Shown: in pieces, positions 53,765 through 63,050 of the stretch | Position numbering within the stretch: the stretch's first letter is position 1 | Layout of the letters: each line of letters opens with the position of its first letter | NCBI RefSeq assembly: GCF_025152745.1 | Contig: NZ_CP104040.1 | Location: 3,100,001-3,164,000 of the forward strand | Origin: Rhizobium sp. WSM4643 | Lineage (GTDB): Bacteria > Pseudomonadota > Alphaproteobacteria > Rhizobiales > Rhizobiaceae | DNA length: 64,000 nt | Direction of reading: 5' to 3' | The notes under the pieces: generated by a model | What the model saw: the letters and a program-made list of their open reading frames with translations, nothing else | Database searches by the model: none | What the model was told of the DNA's origin: nothing | Position numbers and translations under genes: made by a program

Positions 53765-54661
53765 ATGAAACTCTCCAAACAATTCCCGCTGAATGCGCTG
53801 CGCGTCTTCGAGGCCGCTGCCCGGCTCGGAAGCTTCACCAAGGCGGGCGACGAGCTCGGCATGACACAGACGGCCGTCAGCTACCAGATCAAGCTTTTGG
53901 AGGAGAATGTCGGCGAGCCGCTCTTCCTGCGCCGTCCCCGCCAGATCGCACTGACGGAGACCGGCGAGCGGCTGGCGCCGAAGGTGACCGAAGCCTTTGC
54001 CATGCTGCACGACGCGATGGCAACGGCGCGCGACAGCGTCGAAGGCACGCTCGCGATCAGTTCGACCCATACCTTCGCCTCGAAATGGCTGGCGCCGCGC
54101 CTCGGCTCCTTCCACTTGAAGCATCCGGCAATCGCGGTGCGCTTTCAGGCGAGCTCTGACATCATCGACTTCGCCCGCGAGCAGATCGACGTCGGCATCC
54201 GCTGGGGCGACGGCAACTGGCCGGGGCTGACGCTGCACCGGCTGATGGGTCTGGAGTTCACGCCGATGCTGAGCCCGAAGCTGGCGGAGACGGCAGGCGG
54301 CATCAGGGAGCCGCGCGATCTCCTGAAGTTCGATCTCTTCGACGCCGGCGACATCTGGTGGAAACAATGGTTCGAGGCAGCCGGCGTCACCGAGACGGAT
54401 CTCGATCGGCGCCCGCGCAACCAGCTCGGCTCGCAGGCAGTGGAAGCTGACGCGGCAATCGCCGGCCATGGCGTCGCCATCCTTCATCCTTCCTTCTATG
54501 CCGCCGAGATCGCGCTCGGCCGGCTCTATCAGCCCTTCGAACTGACCCGCAGCGACGGCAAGGCCTACTGGCTCGTCTACCCCGAAAACCGTCGCAACGT
54601 GCCGAAGATCAAGGCTTTCCGCAACTGGATCCTTGAGGAGATGAAGGCAGCCGGAAATTAG
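53765..54661 (+). CDS. LysR-family regulator, GcvA-like
   Basis: 298 aa. The N-terminal winged helix reads FEAAARLGSFTKAGDELGMT and QTAVSYQIKLLEENVGEPLF; the C-terminal effector domain includes WLAPRLGSFHLKHP, GIRWGDGNWPGL and GHGVAILHPSFYAAEI, as in GcvA-type members. The position between xdhABC and puuD-guaD suggests control of purine catabolism. A LysR-type dyad lies upstream of puuD. The effector (xanthine, urate or another) cannot be read from sequence. Confidence 0.9.
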   Translation: MKLSKQFPLNALRVFEAAARLGSFTKAGDELGMTQTAVSYQIKLLEENVGEPLFLRRPRQIALTETGERLAPKVTEAFAMLHDAMATARDSVEGTLAISSTHTFASKWLAPRLGSFHLKHPAIAVRFQASSDIIDFAREQIDVGIRWGDGNWPGLTLHRLMGLEFTPMLSPKLAETAGGIREPRDLLKFDLFDAGDIWWKQWFEAAGVTETDLDRRPRNQLGSQAVEADAAIAGHGVAILHPSFYAAEIALGRLYQPFELTRSDGKAYWLVYPENRRNVPKIKAFRNWILEEMKAAGN

Positions 54662-54672
54662 AGCATCGCACG

Positions 54673-54703
54673 CCGGACCCGTTTCATGAGCTGGGTCCGG
54701 TCC
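54673..54703 (+). terminator. Hairpin after the LysR gene
   Basis: CCGGACCC (54673-54680) pairs with GGGTCCGG (54693-54700) around a 12-nt loop. There is no strong T-run, but it lies between two convergent genes and may act in both directions. Confidence 0.5.
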
Positions 54704-54716
54704 TGCGGTCCCGCCT

Positions 54717-55049
54717 TCAATATCCCATCTCCGGCGCGTAGAAACAGCGCGGCGTATCCTCGTTCGGGAACAGACAGAGATGATAGTCGTTGTCACCGGA
54801 TTGCATCGCCTTCGTCATCGGCAGCAGGAAGACATGAGCATGCGTGACCATCCGGTGGTCGCCCGGCAGCAGCGTCACACGATATCCGCCTGGCGTCACT
54901 GCCACGCTTTTCGATGGGATCATCTGGCAATCGCCATTATGACTGTCGCCGTTACAACAATAGGGGTCGTAACTCCACCCCGAGGGTGCGTCGTGAGCCG
55001 TCGCCAACGACGCATAGGCAATCATCACACACGTCAGAATACTGCGCAT
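54717..55049 (-). CDS. Small secreted Cys-rich hypothetical protein
   Basis: Unknown function, 110 aa. The signal peptide MRSILTCVMIAYASLATA is cleaved near AHD. The mature 92 residues have five to six cysteines, in YDPYCCNGDSHNGDCQ, YHLCLF and RCFYAPEMGY, suggesting disulfides in the periplasm. The adjacent CC pair, the aromatic ends and HxH residues could bind a metal. I recall similar proteins across Rhizobiales without a role. GGAGAAG sits nine bases before the ATG at 55049; ATG 55055 is the alternative. Confidence 0.75.
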   Translation of the reverse strand: MRSILTCVMIAYASLATAHDAPSGWSYDPYCCNGDSHNGDCQMIPSKSVAVTPGGYRVTLLPGDHRMVTHAHVFLLPMTKAMQSGDNDYHLCLFPNEDTPRCFYAPEMGY

Positions 55050-55152
55050 CGGCATCTTCTCCGTCGATGAATGCGCCGCCGATGATCTAACAGTTCTTAT
55101 TTTATTCCGGCGGCCTGCAAAAATAACTGTAATCGAGTCGTCGCAGTTCAAG

Positions 55153-55171
55153 ATCTGCTGAATTAGCAGAT
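55153..55171. promoter_or_regulatory. LysR-type dyad ATCTGCT-GAATT-AGCAGAT upstream of puuD
   Basis: Perfect 7-bp arms around a 5-bp centre. The inner TGCTGAATTAGCA fits the LysR box T-N11-A within an inverted repeat. It lies 244 nt before puuD and 103 nt before the divergent secreted protein start. Control by the LysR gene at 53.8 kb is inferred. The rest of 55050-55414 shows no gene. Confidence 0.5.
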
Positions 55172-55414
55172 TCAGTATAAGTCAGAGATAATGCACAGCC
55201 TTCTCGGCAGCTTTTAGGCACGCGACAGAAGATCGGTGATCCGACCGCGATCGGTAACTTCGGCAAAACGGCCGAAGATCTCGACGGGCGCGGCGATTCT
55301 GCCATTGCTCCTTGGCCGCGCCGGTCGTTGCGCGTGTGCAGTTCTTCAATCTCCTCTTCCCTCCCCGCCAAAATTTCCGCAATGTCGCGAGTCGGAGGAA
55401 GATAGGGGAACTCG

Positions 55415-56653
55415 ATGTATGAATATGCCATAGCATGGGAATGGCTCGCCTTCGCGGCGCGTTGGTTCCATGTCATTACCGCGATCGCCTGGATCGGATC
55501 GTCCTTCTATTTCATCGCGCTCGATCTCGGACTGGTGAAGCGCCCACATCTGCCAGCCGGCGCCTATGGCGAGGAATGGCAGGTCCATGGCGGCGGCTTC
55601 TATCATATCCAGAAATATCTGGTGGCGCCCGCCCAGATGCCGGAGCACCTGACCTGGTTTAAATACGAGAGCTATTTCACCTGGATTTCCGGTTTTTTGA
55701 TGCTGTGTATCGTTTATTACGGAGGCGCCGACCTCTTCCTGATCGACCGGCACGTGCTCGATATCAGCCCGCCCGTCGCGATCCTGATCTCACTGGCATC
55801 GCTTGCCCTCGGCTGGGTCGCCTACGATCTGCTCTGCAAGTCGCCGCTTGGGCGGAACACCTGGGGACTGATGGCGGTGCTCTACGTCGTGCTCGTCTTC
55901 ATGGCCTGGGGCTATACGCAGCTTTTCACCGGCCGTGCCGCCTTCCTGCATCTCGGCGCCTTCACCGCGACGATCATGTCGGCCAACGTCTTCATGATCA
56001 TTATTCCGAACCAGAAGATCGTCGTCGCCGACCTCATCGCCGGACGGGTTCCCGATCCCAAATACGGACAGGTCGCCAAGCAGCGTTCGCTGCACAACAA
56101 CTACCTGACGCTGCCCGTCATCTTCTTCATGCTGTCGAACCATTATCCGCTCTCCTTCGGCACGCAGTTCAACTGGGTGATCGCCGCTTTGGTCTTCCTG
56201 ATGGGCGTCACCATCCGCCACTGGTTCAACACGACGCATGCGAGGAAAGGCCGGCCGACCTGGACCTGGATCGTCACCGTCATCCTCTTTATCCTGATCA
56301 TGTGGCTTTCGACCGTGCCGAAGCTGCTGACCGGCGAAACGGATGCGGCAGCCGTTGCACCCGCCTTCCAGCAATTTGCCGGCGATCCGCATTTCCCCGC
56401 CGTCAAGCAGCTGGTCTCGACGCGCTGTTCCATGTGCCACGCGGCCGAGCCGGTTTATGAGGGTATCGTGCGGCCGCCGAAGGGCGTGATGCTCGAAAAC
56501 GACGCTGGTATCGCCGCCCATGCCCGCGAGATCTATATACAGGCGGGCCGCAGCCATGCCATGCCACCCGGCAACATCACCGATATTACGCCGGACGAGC
56601 GCAAGCTGCTCGTCGCATGGTTCGAGAGCGCAGTCGAAGGCAAGAAACAATGA
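55415..56653 (+). CDS. puuD: Urate hydroxylase PuuD (membrane cytochrome c-fused)
   Basis: Oxidises urate to 5-hydroxyisourate and passes electrons to the respiratory chain. The 412-aa protein has an N-terminal membrane domain with about eight helices (EWLAFAARWFHVITAIAWIG, SFYFIALDLGL first) and a C-terminal periplasmic cytochrome c domain with haem motif CSMCH at 338-342 and distal Met in SHAMPPGN. AGGGGAACTCG precedes the ATG. It overlaps guaD by four bases. It replaces soluble uricase as the step after XdhABC. Confidence 0.95.
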   Translation: MYEYAIAWEWLAFAARWFHVITAIAWIGSSFYFIALDLGLVKRPHLPAGAYGEEWQVHGGGFYHIQKYLVAPAQMPEHLTWFKYESYFTWISGFLMLCIVYYGGADLFLIDRHVLDISPPVAILISLASLALGWVAYDLLCKSPLGRNTWGLMAVLYVVLVFMAWGYTQLFTGRAAFLHLGAFTATIMSANVFMIIIPNQKIVVADLIAGRVPDPKYGQVAKQRSLHNNYLTLPVIFFMLSNHYPLSFGTQFNWVIAALVFLMGVTIRHWFNTTHARKGRPTWTWIVTVILFILIMWLSTVPKLLTGETDAAAVAPAFQQFAGDPHFPAVKQLVSTRCSMCHAAEPVYEGIVRPPKGVMLENDAGIAAHAREIYIQAGRSHAMPPGNITDITPDERKLLVAWFESAVEGKKQ

Positions 56654-57960
56654 CGACGACACTCCTGCGCGGCCGCCTGCTTTCCTTCCGGCGCGCGCCG
56701 CTAAGCCTCGCCGACAGCCAAAGCTATCTTTACGAAGAGGATGGTGGCCTGCTGATCGAAGACGGATTGATCGCGGCGGTGGCCCCCTATGCCGAGATCA
56801 AGGCAAAGGCAGCCGCGGACACGGCCGAGATCGACCACCGCCCGCATCTGATCATGCCGGGCTTCATCGACATGCACCTGCATTTTCCGCAGATGCAGGT
56901 GATCGCCTCCTACGCTGCCAACCTGCTCGAATGGCTGAACACCTACACCTTTCCAGAGGAATGCCGTTTCGTCGAAAGTACCCATGCTGAAAGGATCGCC
57001 ACGCATTTCTACGACGAACTGATCCGCCACGGGACGACCACGGCGGTCGCCTATTGCTCCGTGCACAAGACCTCGGCCGACGCCTTCTTCGCCGAGGCGA
57101 TGAGGCGCAACATGCGCATGGTCGGCGGCAAGGTGATGATGGACCGCAACGCCCCGCAGGGCCTGCTCGACACGCCCGAGATGGGCTATGACGAGACCCG
57201 ACAGGTGATATCGGACTGGCACGGCAAGGGCCGCAACCACGTCGCCATCACCCCGCGCTTCGCCATCACCTCGACACCGGCGCAGATGGAAGCGACGTCA
57301 GCCCTTGCCCGCGAATTTCCCGACCTGTACATCCAGACGCATCTTTCGGAAAATCACGCCGAGATCAAATTCACCTGCGAGCTCTATCCCGACGCGATCG
57401 ACTATACCGACATCTACGCCCGCTATGGCCTGCTCGGGCCGAAAAGCCTCTTCGGCCACGCCATCCACCTGTCCGAGCGTGAGGCCGATGTCATGAGCGA
57501 GGCAGGCGCCGTCGCCGTGCACTGCCCGACCTCGAACCTCTTCCTCGGCTCAGGCCTGTTTCCGCTGAAGGCGCTGGCGCGGCGGGAAAAGCCGGTTCGC
57601 ATCGGCATGGCGACCGACATCGGCGGCGGTTCCAGCTATTCGATGCTGCGGACGATGGATGAGGCCTACAAGATCCAGCAGTTGCTCGGCGAACGGCTGA
57701 ACCCGCTGGAAAGCTTCTATCTGATGACCCGCGGCAATGCCGAGGCGCTGTCGCTGGCGGACCGGATCGGTACGCTGGAACCCGGCACAGAGGCCGATCT
57801 CGTCGTTCTCGATGCAGCGGCGACACCCGCCATGGCGCTGAAGATGGAAGTGGTGAAGACGCTGCCCGAGGAACTCTTCCTGCTGCAGACGATGGGCGAC
57901 GATCGGGCGATCGCCGAGACCTATGTGGCCGGTGTTGCGTTAAAGGCGCAGCTTTGCTGA
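56650..57960 (+). CDS. guaD: Guanine deaminase
   Basis: Converts guanine to xanthine. The 436-aa amidohydrolase has metal ligands in GFIDMHLHFPQMQV (about residues 80-93), the HLSENHAEI region, GHAIHLSE, and the catalytic Asp in IGMATDIGGGSSYSML. AYCSVHKTS and CPTSNLFLGSG are characteristic of GuaD. ATG 56650 overlaps the puuD stop. Its xanthine product feeds XdhAB, whose urate product feeds PuuD. Confidence 0.95.
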   Translation: MTTTLLRGRLLSFRRAPLSLADSQSYLYEEDGGLLIEDGLIAAVAPYAEIKAKAAADTAEIDHRPHLIMPGFIDMHLHFPQMQVIASYAANLLEWLNTYTFPEECRFVESTHAERIATHFYDELIRHGTTTAVAYCSVHKTSADAFFAEAMRRNMRMVGGKVMMDRNAPQGLLDTPEMGYDETRQVISDWHGKGRNHVAITPRFAITSTPAQMEATSALAREFPDLYIQTHLSENHAEIKFTCELYPDAIDYTDIYARYGLLGPKSLFGHAIHLSEREADVMSEAGAVAVHCPTSNLFLGSGLFPLKALARREKPVRIGMATDIGGGSSYSMLRTMDEAYKIQQLLGERLNPLESFYLMTRGNAEALSLADRIGTLEPGTEADLVVLDAAATPAMALKMEVVKTLPEELFLLQTMGDDRAIAETYVAGVALKAQLC

Positions 57961-58082
57961 CACGCCTGTTACTCTCGGATTCGAACCGCGAAATGCAGCC
58001 GGCGCGGCCCCAATTTCCCGTAACGCTCCGGCGAAATTCATGTTATGGCCCATGGCTGCATTCAAATGTGAAGGTTCAATTC

Positions 58083-59225
58083 ATGGCCACGCCGCTCACC
58101 ATCGCCGACCTGAAAAAGCTCGCACAGCGCCGTGTGCCGAAGATGTTTTTCGACTATGCGGATTCGGGCGCCTGGACGGAATCGACCTATGCAGCCAACG
58201 AGAGCGATTTCAGCCACATCAAGCTGCGCCAGCGGGTGATGGTCGACATGACCGACCGCACGCTGGCAACGACGATGATCGGCCAGAAAGTGTCGATGCC
58301 GGTGGCCCTGGCGCCAACCGGCCTGACCGGCATGCAGCATGCCGACGGCGAGATGCTGGCGGCACGTGCCGCCGAGGAGTTTGGCGTTCCCTTCACGCTT
58401 TCGACGATGAGCATCTGCTCGATCGAGGACGTGGCGTCAGCGACGGCGCGCCCTTTCTGGTTCCAGCTCTATGTGATGAGGGACAAGGATTTCGTCCTCA
58501 ACCTCATCAATCGCGCTAAGGCGGCCGGATGCTCGGCGCTGGTGCTGACCGCCGATCTGCAGATCCTCGGCCAGCGGCATAAGGACCTGCGCAACGGCCT
58601 GTCGGCACCGCCGAAATTCACGGCGAAACATGTCTGGCAGATGGCGACCCGGCCTTTCTGGTGCCTGGATATGCTGCAGACCAAGCGCCGCAGCTTCGGC
58701 AATATCGTCGGCCATGCGAAGAATGTCTCCAATATTGCCTCGCTCGCCGCATGGACGCACGAGCAGTTCGACCCGCGGCTGTCCTGGGCCGATGTCGCCT
58801 GGATCAAGGAACAATGGGGCGGCCCGCTGATCATCAAGGGCATACTCGATCCGGAGGATGCGAAGGCGGCCGCCGACACCGGCGCCGATGCGATCGTCGT
58901 CTCCAATCATGGCGGCCGTCAGCTTGACGGCGCCCCCTCATCGATCAGCATGCTGCCGAAGATCGTCGATGCCGTCGGCGACGGTATCGAGGTCCATCTC
59001 GACGGCGGCATCCGCTCCGGCCAGGACGTGCTGAAGGCCGTGGCGCTCGGCGCCAAGGGCACCTACATTGGCCGCCCCTTCCTTTATGGTCTCGGCGCCA
59101 TGGGCAAGGAAGGCGTATCGCTGGCGCTCGGCATTATCCGCAAGGAGATGGACATCACCATGGCACTCTGCGGCAAGCGCGACATCAATGACGTGAATTC
59201 GTCGATCATCGACGGGCGGCAGTGA
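58083..59225 (+). CDS. lldD: L-lactate dehydrogenase / FMN-dependent 2-hydroxyacid dehydrogenase
   Basis: FMN enzyme oxidising L-lactate or another 2-hydroxyacid to the ketoacid. It has 380 aa. Opening PLTIADLKKLAQRRVPKMFF and FDYADSGAW are typical; the active-site signature VSNHGGRQLDG contains the catalytic His and Arg (about residue 275). GLTGMQHADGE and FQLYVMRDK match the bacterial LldD group. The ATG at 58083 is used; the frame extends upstream to 57954 without similarity. It lies 122 nt after guaD. Glycolate or mandelate substrates remain possible. Confidence 0.87.
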   Translation: MATPLTIADLKKLAQRRVPKMFFDYADSGAWTESTYAANESDFSHIKLRQRVMVDMTDRTLATTMIGQKVSMPVALAPTGLTGMQHADGEMLAARAAEEFGVPFTLSTMSICSIEDVASATARPFWFQLYVMRDKDFVLNLINRAKAAGCSALVLTADLQILGQRHKDLRNGLSAPPKFTAKHVWQMATRPFWCLDMLQTKRRSFGNIVGHAKNVSNIASLAAWTHEQFDPRLSWADVAWIKEQWGGPLIIKGILDPEDAKAAADTGADAIVVSNHGGRQLDGAPSSISMLPKIVDAVGDGIEVHLDGGIRSGQDVLKAVALGAKGTYIGRPFLYGLGAMGKEGVSLALGIIRKEMDITMALCGKRDINDVNSSIIDGRQ

Positions 59226-59289
59226 CCTGCTTGAGAAGCCAGCCTAGAAGAGTAACGATCCAGCCATCAAACAATCGACCGCATGCGAT

Positions 59290-59730
59290 TCAGCATAGCG
59301 GCAGGCTGTCGCTTGCATCGAGCAGAAGGATCGCGAAAATCACGAGACAGGCGGCGAGTGCAAAACGCTGCCGCCAGACGATGCGGCGCGATCCGGCAAT
59401 CCGCTTCTCCAGGCCAATCGGCGTCTTTTCAGGCTTGCGAAGCTGCATCCTGGACAGCAGGTCGTCGACGGCGGCAAGACCGGCGGCCTCGGTCTCGTGG
59501 CTCGACGCGAGACGAAACAGCAGCGCATCGAAGAGAAGATGGACCGCCAGCGCAAGGACAATCACGCAGCAAACGAGCATCGAAAGCCAGCCGAGCGATG
59601 GAGCGAAGCCTCGATATCCCGCGATAATTGGGCCGACAATCAGTGGCAGCAGCGCTATCAGCCCGCAGACGATCGAATTGCGGCCGAGATTTCGCGCTGC
59701 CGCCAAGGCCGCGGCATTCCACTGCGTCAT
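59290..59730 (-). CDS. Small membrane protein of the ynb-like lipid locus
   Basis: Unrecognised protein, 146 aa, with three likely membrane helices: IVCGLIALLPLIVGPIIAGY (about residue 20-38), GWLSMLVCCVIVLALAVHLL (about 47-66) and FALAACLVIFAILLL near the C-terminus. A charged loop lies between the second and third. Its ATG overlaps the stop of the PAP2-phosphatase gene by four bases, so it is the last gene of that operon. No functional motif is seen. Confidence 0.75.
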   Translation of the reverse strand: MTQWNAAALAAARNLGRNSIVCGLIALLPLIVGPIIAGYRGFAPSLGWLSMLVCCVIVLALAVHLLFDALLFRLASSHETEAAGLAAVDDLLSRMQLRKPEKTPIGLEKRIAGSRRIVWRQRFALAACLVIFAILLLDASDSLPLC

Positions 59731-61055
59731 TGCAAGCCCTCCGTCACGGCGTGGATACTTTCTGCGGGCAGATGAATACGCCGCCCCGCCCGTTCGATCA
59801 GCCGCACTGCTTCGGCTGGATCTTCGCAACGTCGGCTGATGAGCAGCCAACCCACGATGACGCAGGCGCTCCGCTGGAAGCCCAACGCACAGCAGACGAG
59901 AACCGGTCCCTGCTGGCGCGCAATCTCGATGAGGTTTGCCGCGGCGAGCGCCTGGATCTTGTTGATGGCTGTAAGATCAAGGGTCGGAAAGCTGCACCAG
60001 CGCGCGAGCGTCCCGCTCGGGCGCTGAAGTTCGCCGGTCATGTCGATCACCGTGGCAAAACGGTTGGCCTCGTGGCGACGCGGAAAACGACCGAGATGGA
60101 CGCCGTCGGCGATCGCCACAGAAGCCGGCATTCTCCGGGTCCAGAGCCGAATATTGATGAGAGCGCCGAGCCGGTAAGGTGCCAGCAGCCAGCGGCCGGC
60201 AAGCGTTGCCCGGCCATCGACGCGTTTCTGGAATATCTGCGGGCCGGCGCCGAAATATCCGAGTGCGACGATCGCCAGCGCAACAGCCGGCCAGAGCAAC
60301 AACAGGGCTGCCGCCGATAGAGGAGTGAAGAGCGCCGCAAGGCCGAGAAATGCGACGGCACCACATAGATAATAGATGCCGAGACGGCGCGACTTTGGAT
60401 CGCCGCTCATCGCAAAATTCGCAAGAGGCGAACCGGCATCGCGCGGAAAAAGCCAGGCGGCAAAAAAGCCGAGCAGCATGCCGGTCGGTATGTCGATGAC
60501 GTGATGCTGCCACGTGGTCAGCACGGAGGCACCGATCAGGAAGCACCAGAGGTGCCAGAGGAAGCGTGCCTTGTGCGGCAACCGGCCGCGCAGATGGTCC
60601 CAGATCACCACCAGGAGCGCGATATGCAGCGACGGCGCCTGGTTGAACGGCTTATCGAAGCCGCCGAGCACGGCAAACATGAAACCAGGCAGGCCGCTCG
60701 TTGCCGGCCGCACGAAGGTCGCTTCGAGCGGAAACGCGACAAAGCAGGCGACGGCTATTATCTGGATCGTTAGATAACGCCTCGCCAGCCTATCCGCATC
60801 GCGCGGCGTCGTGTTGATGAACAGGCAGAGTGCATAGAATAGATTGATCGACCAATAGGGAATGATCGTCCACCCGAGGAAAGGAATGGCGCTTTCCCAT
60901 GCGAAGGCGACGTTCGGCACGTCAGCGCGCTGCGAAGCCAGCCAATTGGCGCCGCCATAGCTGAGATAGAAGAACGGCGCAAGGAAGGCGAGCCAGAGCG
61001 CCGCCCGCTTCGGGACCGGTGTTCCCTGGGAAAAAGTAGAACGTGCCTTCTCCAC
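59727..61055 (-). CDS. PAP2 phosphatase fused to a dual-specificity phosphatase (YnbD-like)
   Basis: A 442-aa membrane protein. The N-terminal part has multiple helices and PAP2 motifs: RP in EATFVRPATSG (C1 remnant), PSLH in FNQAPSLHIALL (C2) and H-x3-D in TWQHHVIDIPTG (C3), so it may dephosphorylate lipid phosphates. After further helices, the C-terminal cytoplasmic part (about 310-442) is a dual-specificity phosphatase: Asp in FPTLDLT and CX5R in CCALGFQRS (C389, R395). The usual His before the catalytic Cys is Cys here. Domain order and length resemble E. coli YnbD (about 430 aa). It begins 9 nt after the hydrolase-methyltransferase gene. Confidence 0.87.
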   Translation of the reverse strand: MEKARSTFSQGTPVPKRAALWLAFLAPFFYLSYGGANWLASQRADVPNVAFAWESAIPFLGWTIIPYWSINLFYALCLFINTTPRDADRLARRYLTIQIIAVACFVAFPLEATFVRPATSGLPGFMFAVLGGFDKPFNQAPSLHIALLVVIWDHLRGRLPHKARFLWHLWCFLIGASVLTTWQHHVIDIPTGMLLGFFAAWLFPRDAGSPLANFAMSGDPKSRRLGIYYLCGAVAFLGLAALFTPLSAAALLLLWPAVALAIVALGYFGAGPQIFQKRVDGRATLAGRWLLAPYRLGALINIRLWTRRMPASVAIADGVHLGRFPRRHEANRFATVIDMTGELQRPSGTLARWCSFPTLDLTAINKIQALAAANLIEIARQQGPVLVCCALGFQRSACVIVGWLLISRRCEDPAEAVRLIERAGRRIHLPAESIHAVTEGLQ

Positions 61056-61064
61056 CCTTTGCCC

Positions 61065-62885
61065 TCAAACTCTCTCGGCCAGCGAGACCGTGAAAATGCC
61101 CCACTGGTCGATGCGCTGTTCGATCTTGCGGAAACCGGCTGTCGCGACCAACTGGTCCATTTCCTCTTGCGTCCGCCGCCGCATCACCCATGCCTCGCCG
61201 CCGCGATGAGAGGTCAGGGCGCGGGCGATCATCTCCAGTTGCGGATGCCATGGCTGGTTGGTGTAGACCAGCAGGCCACCGGGCCGCATCGCGCGGGCGA
61301 TCCCGCCGAGCGAAGCGGCGATCATCGCATTGTCGGAAAACAGCTCGTAAAGGCCGGAGACAATCGCGAGATCCGGCGCCGGTGTGATTGCAGCCAGCCC
61401 TTCGCCGTCAAAGGCATCCTGCTGACGGAAACTGACGAAATCGCCCAGTCCCCGCGCGGCGATGCTGTTGCGGCCGGCATCGACGTTGACCGGGGAATAG
61501 TCCTGCAACCGCGCACTATCGGGACGCGCGGCAGCGGTCTCGATTGCATCAAGGACATAGCGGCCGTGCCCGGCCGCTATGTCGAGTATATGAGTACTGC
61601 GGCCGGCTGCTTTCAGGTGCAGCAGCCCGCGGTCGATTAGTTCCTGCAAATGCAGCTTGCGCTGCCTGATGCCGCGCCAGCCGATCGCCTCGAGGAACAC
61701 CTTGTCGATCAACCGCCCGCCGGGACCGAGCCCGCGCGGCCTGTTCTCGTAGACGTAATCGAGCGTCGAGCCGGAATCAAAACCGGTCTTGACCCCGGTC
61801 TTTATGCCTTCGGACACCAGCGCGCCGAGCCTGATGTTGAGACGGCTGAGCGCCCAGTAGATGCCGCGTGGAGATGTGGCATCCAGAGGGCTCGCAAGCC
61901 GGTCGGCCTCATCCTTGGTATAGCCCTGGATATGGGCGGTGCGAAGGTCGACAGGCGCCCGAGGCTCGGCGAAACGTGCATCGATAAAACGGCGGATCTC
62001 GGCGAGCGCAATTGCGCGGTCCTTTTCGCCAAGCGTGTCATGGTAGAAGCCGGCAAGCACATGCCGTTCCTTGATTCGGCTGCCGAGGTTTTCGTAGAAC
62101 CGGTGCTGCGGTGCCTGTCGCACCACCCAGTCGCTCCCCGAGATCAGCATTTGGGTTGGAACCGTAATGGCGCGGGCGTCGCCGACGACGCGGGCCGCCG
62201 CCTCATAGAGCTGCAACAGGATGTTGGAGGCAATCGGCCGGGAGATCAATGGGTCGGATTCATACGAGGCGATCCGCTCGGGATCATGCGTCAGAAACCT
62301 CGCCTTGACATAGGAGTTAACGAAGAATGTCCCCTTGAGCTTTTCCCAGAGCGCAACGCCTTCCTTGGCAAAAGGCACGTAGAGTTTGACGCTGAAGGCT
62401 GGGGAGGCCAGCACGAGCGCACGGATTGGCGGCGCATAGTCGTGCACCCAGGTGGTGGCCAGAACCGCGCCGACGCTCTGTGCAATGACGGCGATGTCTT
62501 CGACTGAAACACCGCTTGTCTCGCTGACATGGCGAACGAAGCAATCAAGATCATGCGCCGAGGCCGCAAAGGATGGCGAATAGCCGCGCTCTCCCGGTGA
62601 ACGCCCTTGGCCGCGTGCATCCCAGGCGTAGAAGGAAAAATCATCGAGGCCGAGCTCGGTGGCGAGATGGGCGACGCGGCCGCCATGCTCGTGGCCGCGA
62701 TGGAGAAGAATGACTGCGCCCTTCGGGGAAGCCCCGGTCGCGGGCCACATCCGGTAAAACAGTCGAGTACCGTCATGCGAAGCGAATTCGGATTCACGCA
62801 TTGGTCTGGCCGTCGAGGACGGTTGCTCGCTATCGGCAGTTTGCAGCACGGTCTTCTCCAATTCTGATAGGTGGATAGATTTCAT
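61065..62885 (-). CDS. Alpha/beta-hydrolase fused to a SAM-dependent methyltransferase (YnbC-like)
   Basis: Bifunctional protein of about 606 aa. The N-terminal lysophospholipase-like hydrolase (about 30-300) has the oxyanion HRGHEHGGR, nucleophile Ser in IAQSVGAVLA (about S137; Gly of GxSxG is Ala), Asp in SGSDWVV and His in FYHDTLGE. The C-terminal methyltransferase (from about 410) has motif I DIAAGHGRYV and LAIVSGLYELF. This is the domain order I recall for E. coli YnbC. The start at 62885 is a choice; ATG at 62915 also fits. Substrate is unknown; a phospholipid headgroup or lysolipid is likely from neighbours. Confidence 0.85.
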   Translation of the reverse strand: MKSIHLSELEKTVLQTADSEQPSSTARPMRESEFASHDGTRLFYRMWPATGASPKGAVILLHRGHEHGGRVAHLATELGLDDFSFYAWDARGQGRSPGERGYSPSFAASAHDLDCFVRHVSETSGVSVEDIAVIAQSVGAVLATTWVHDYAPPIRALVLASPAFSVKLYVPFAKEGVALWEKLKGTFFVNSYVKARFLTHDPERIASYESDPLISRPIASNILLQLYEAAARVVGDARAITVPTQMLISGSDWVVRQAPQHRFYENLGSRIKERHVLAGFYHDTLGEKDRAIALAEIRRFIDARFAEPRAPVDLRTAHIQGYTKDEADRLASPLDATSPRGIYWALSRLNIRLGALVSEGIKTGVKTGFDSGSTLDYVYENRPRGLGPGGRLIDKVFLEAIGWRGIRQRKLHLQELIDRGLLHLKAAGRSTHILDIAAGHGRYVLDAIETAAARPDSARLQDYSPVNVDAGRNSIAARGLGDFVSFRQQDAFDGEGLAAITPAPDLAIVSGLYELFSDNAMIAASLGGIARAMRPGGLLVYTNQPWHPQLEMIARALTSHRGGEAWVMRRRTQEEMDQLVATAGFRKIEQRIDQWGIFTVSLAERV

Positions 62886-63050
62886 CCATTGGCGAGCACA
62901 GTGATTTGCTTTCATTGCAAAAGTCTAGTTGCAAATGTAAGTCCTATGCGTGAACCGATATAAAGTGCGGGCTTCCTCACAGCTACGACGATCTTCACTG
63001 CCCGAGCCGAGATAGACTGATCAAACGCCACGATATTCCACTGAGGTCGC

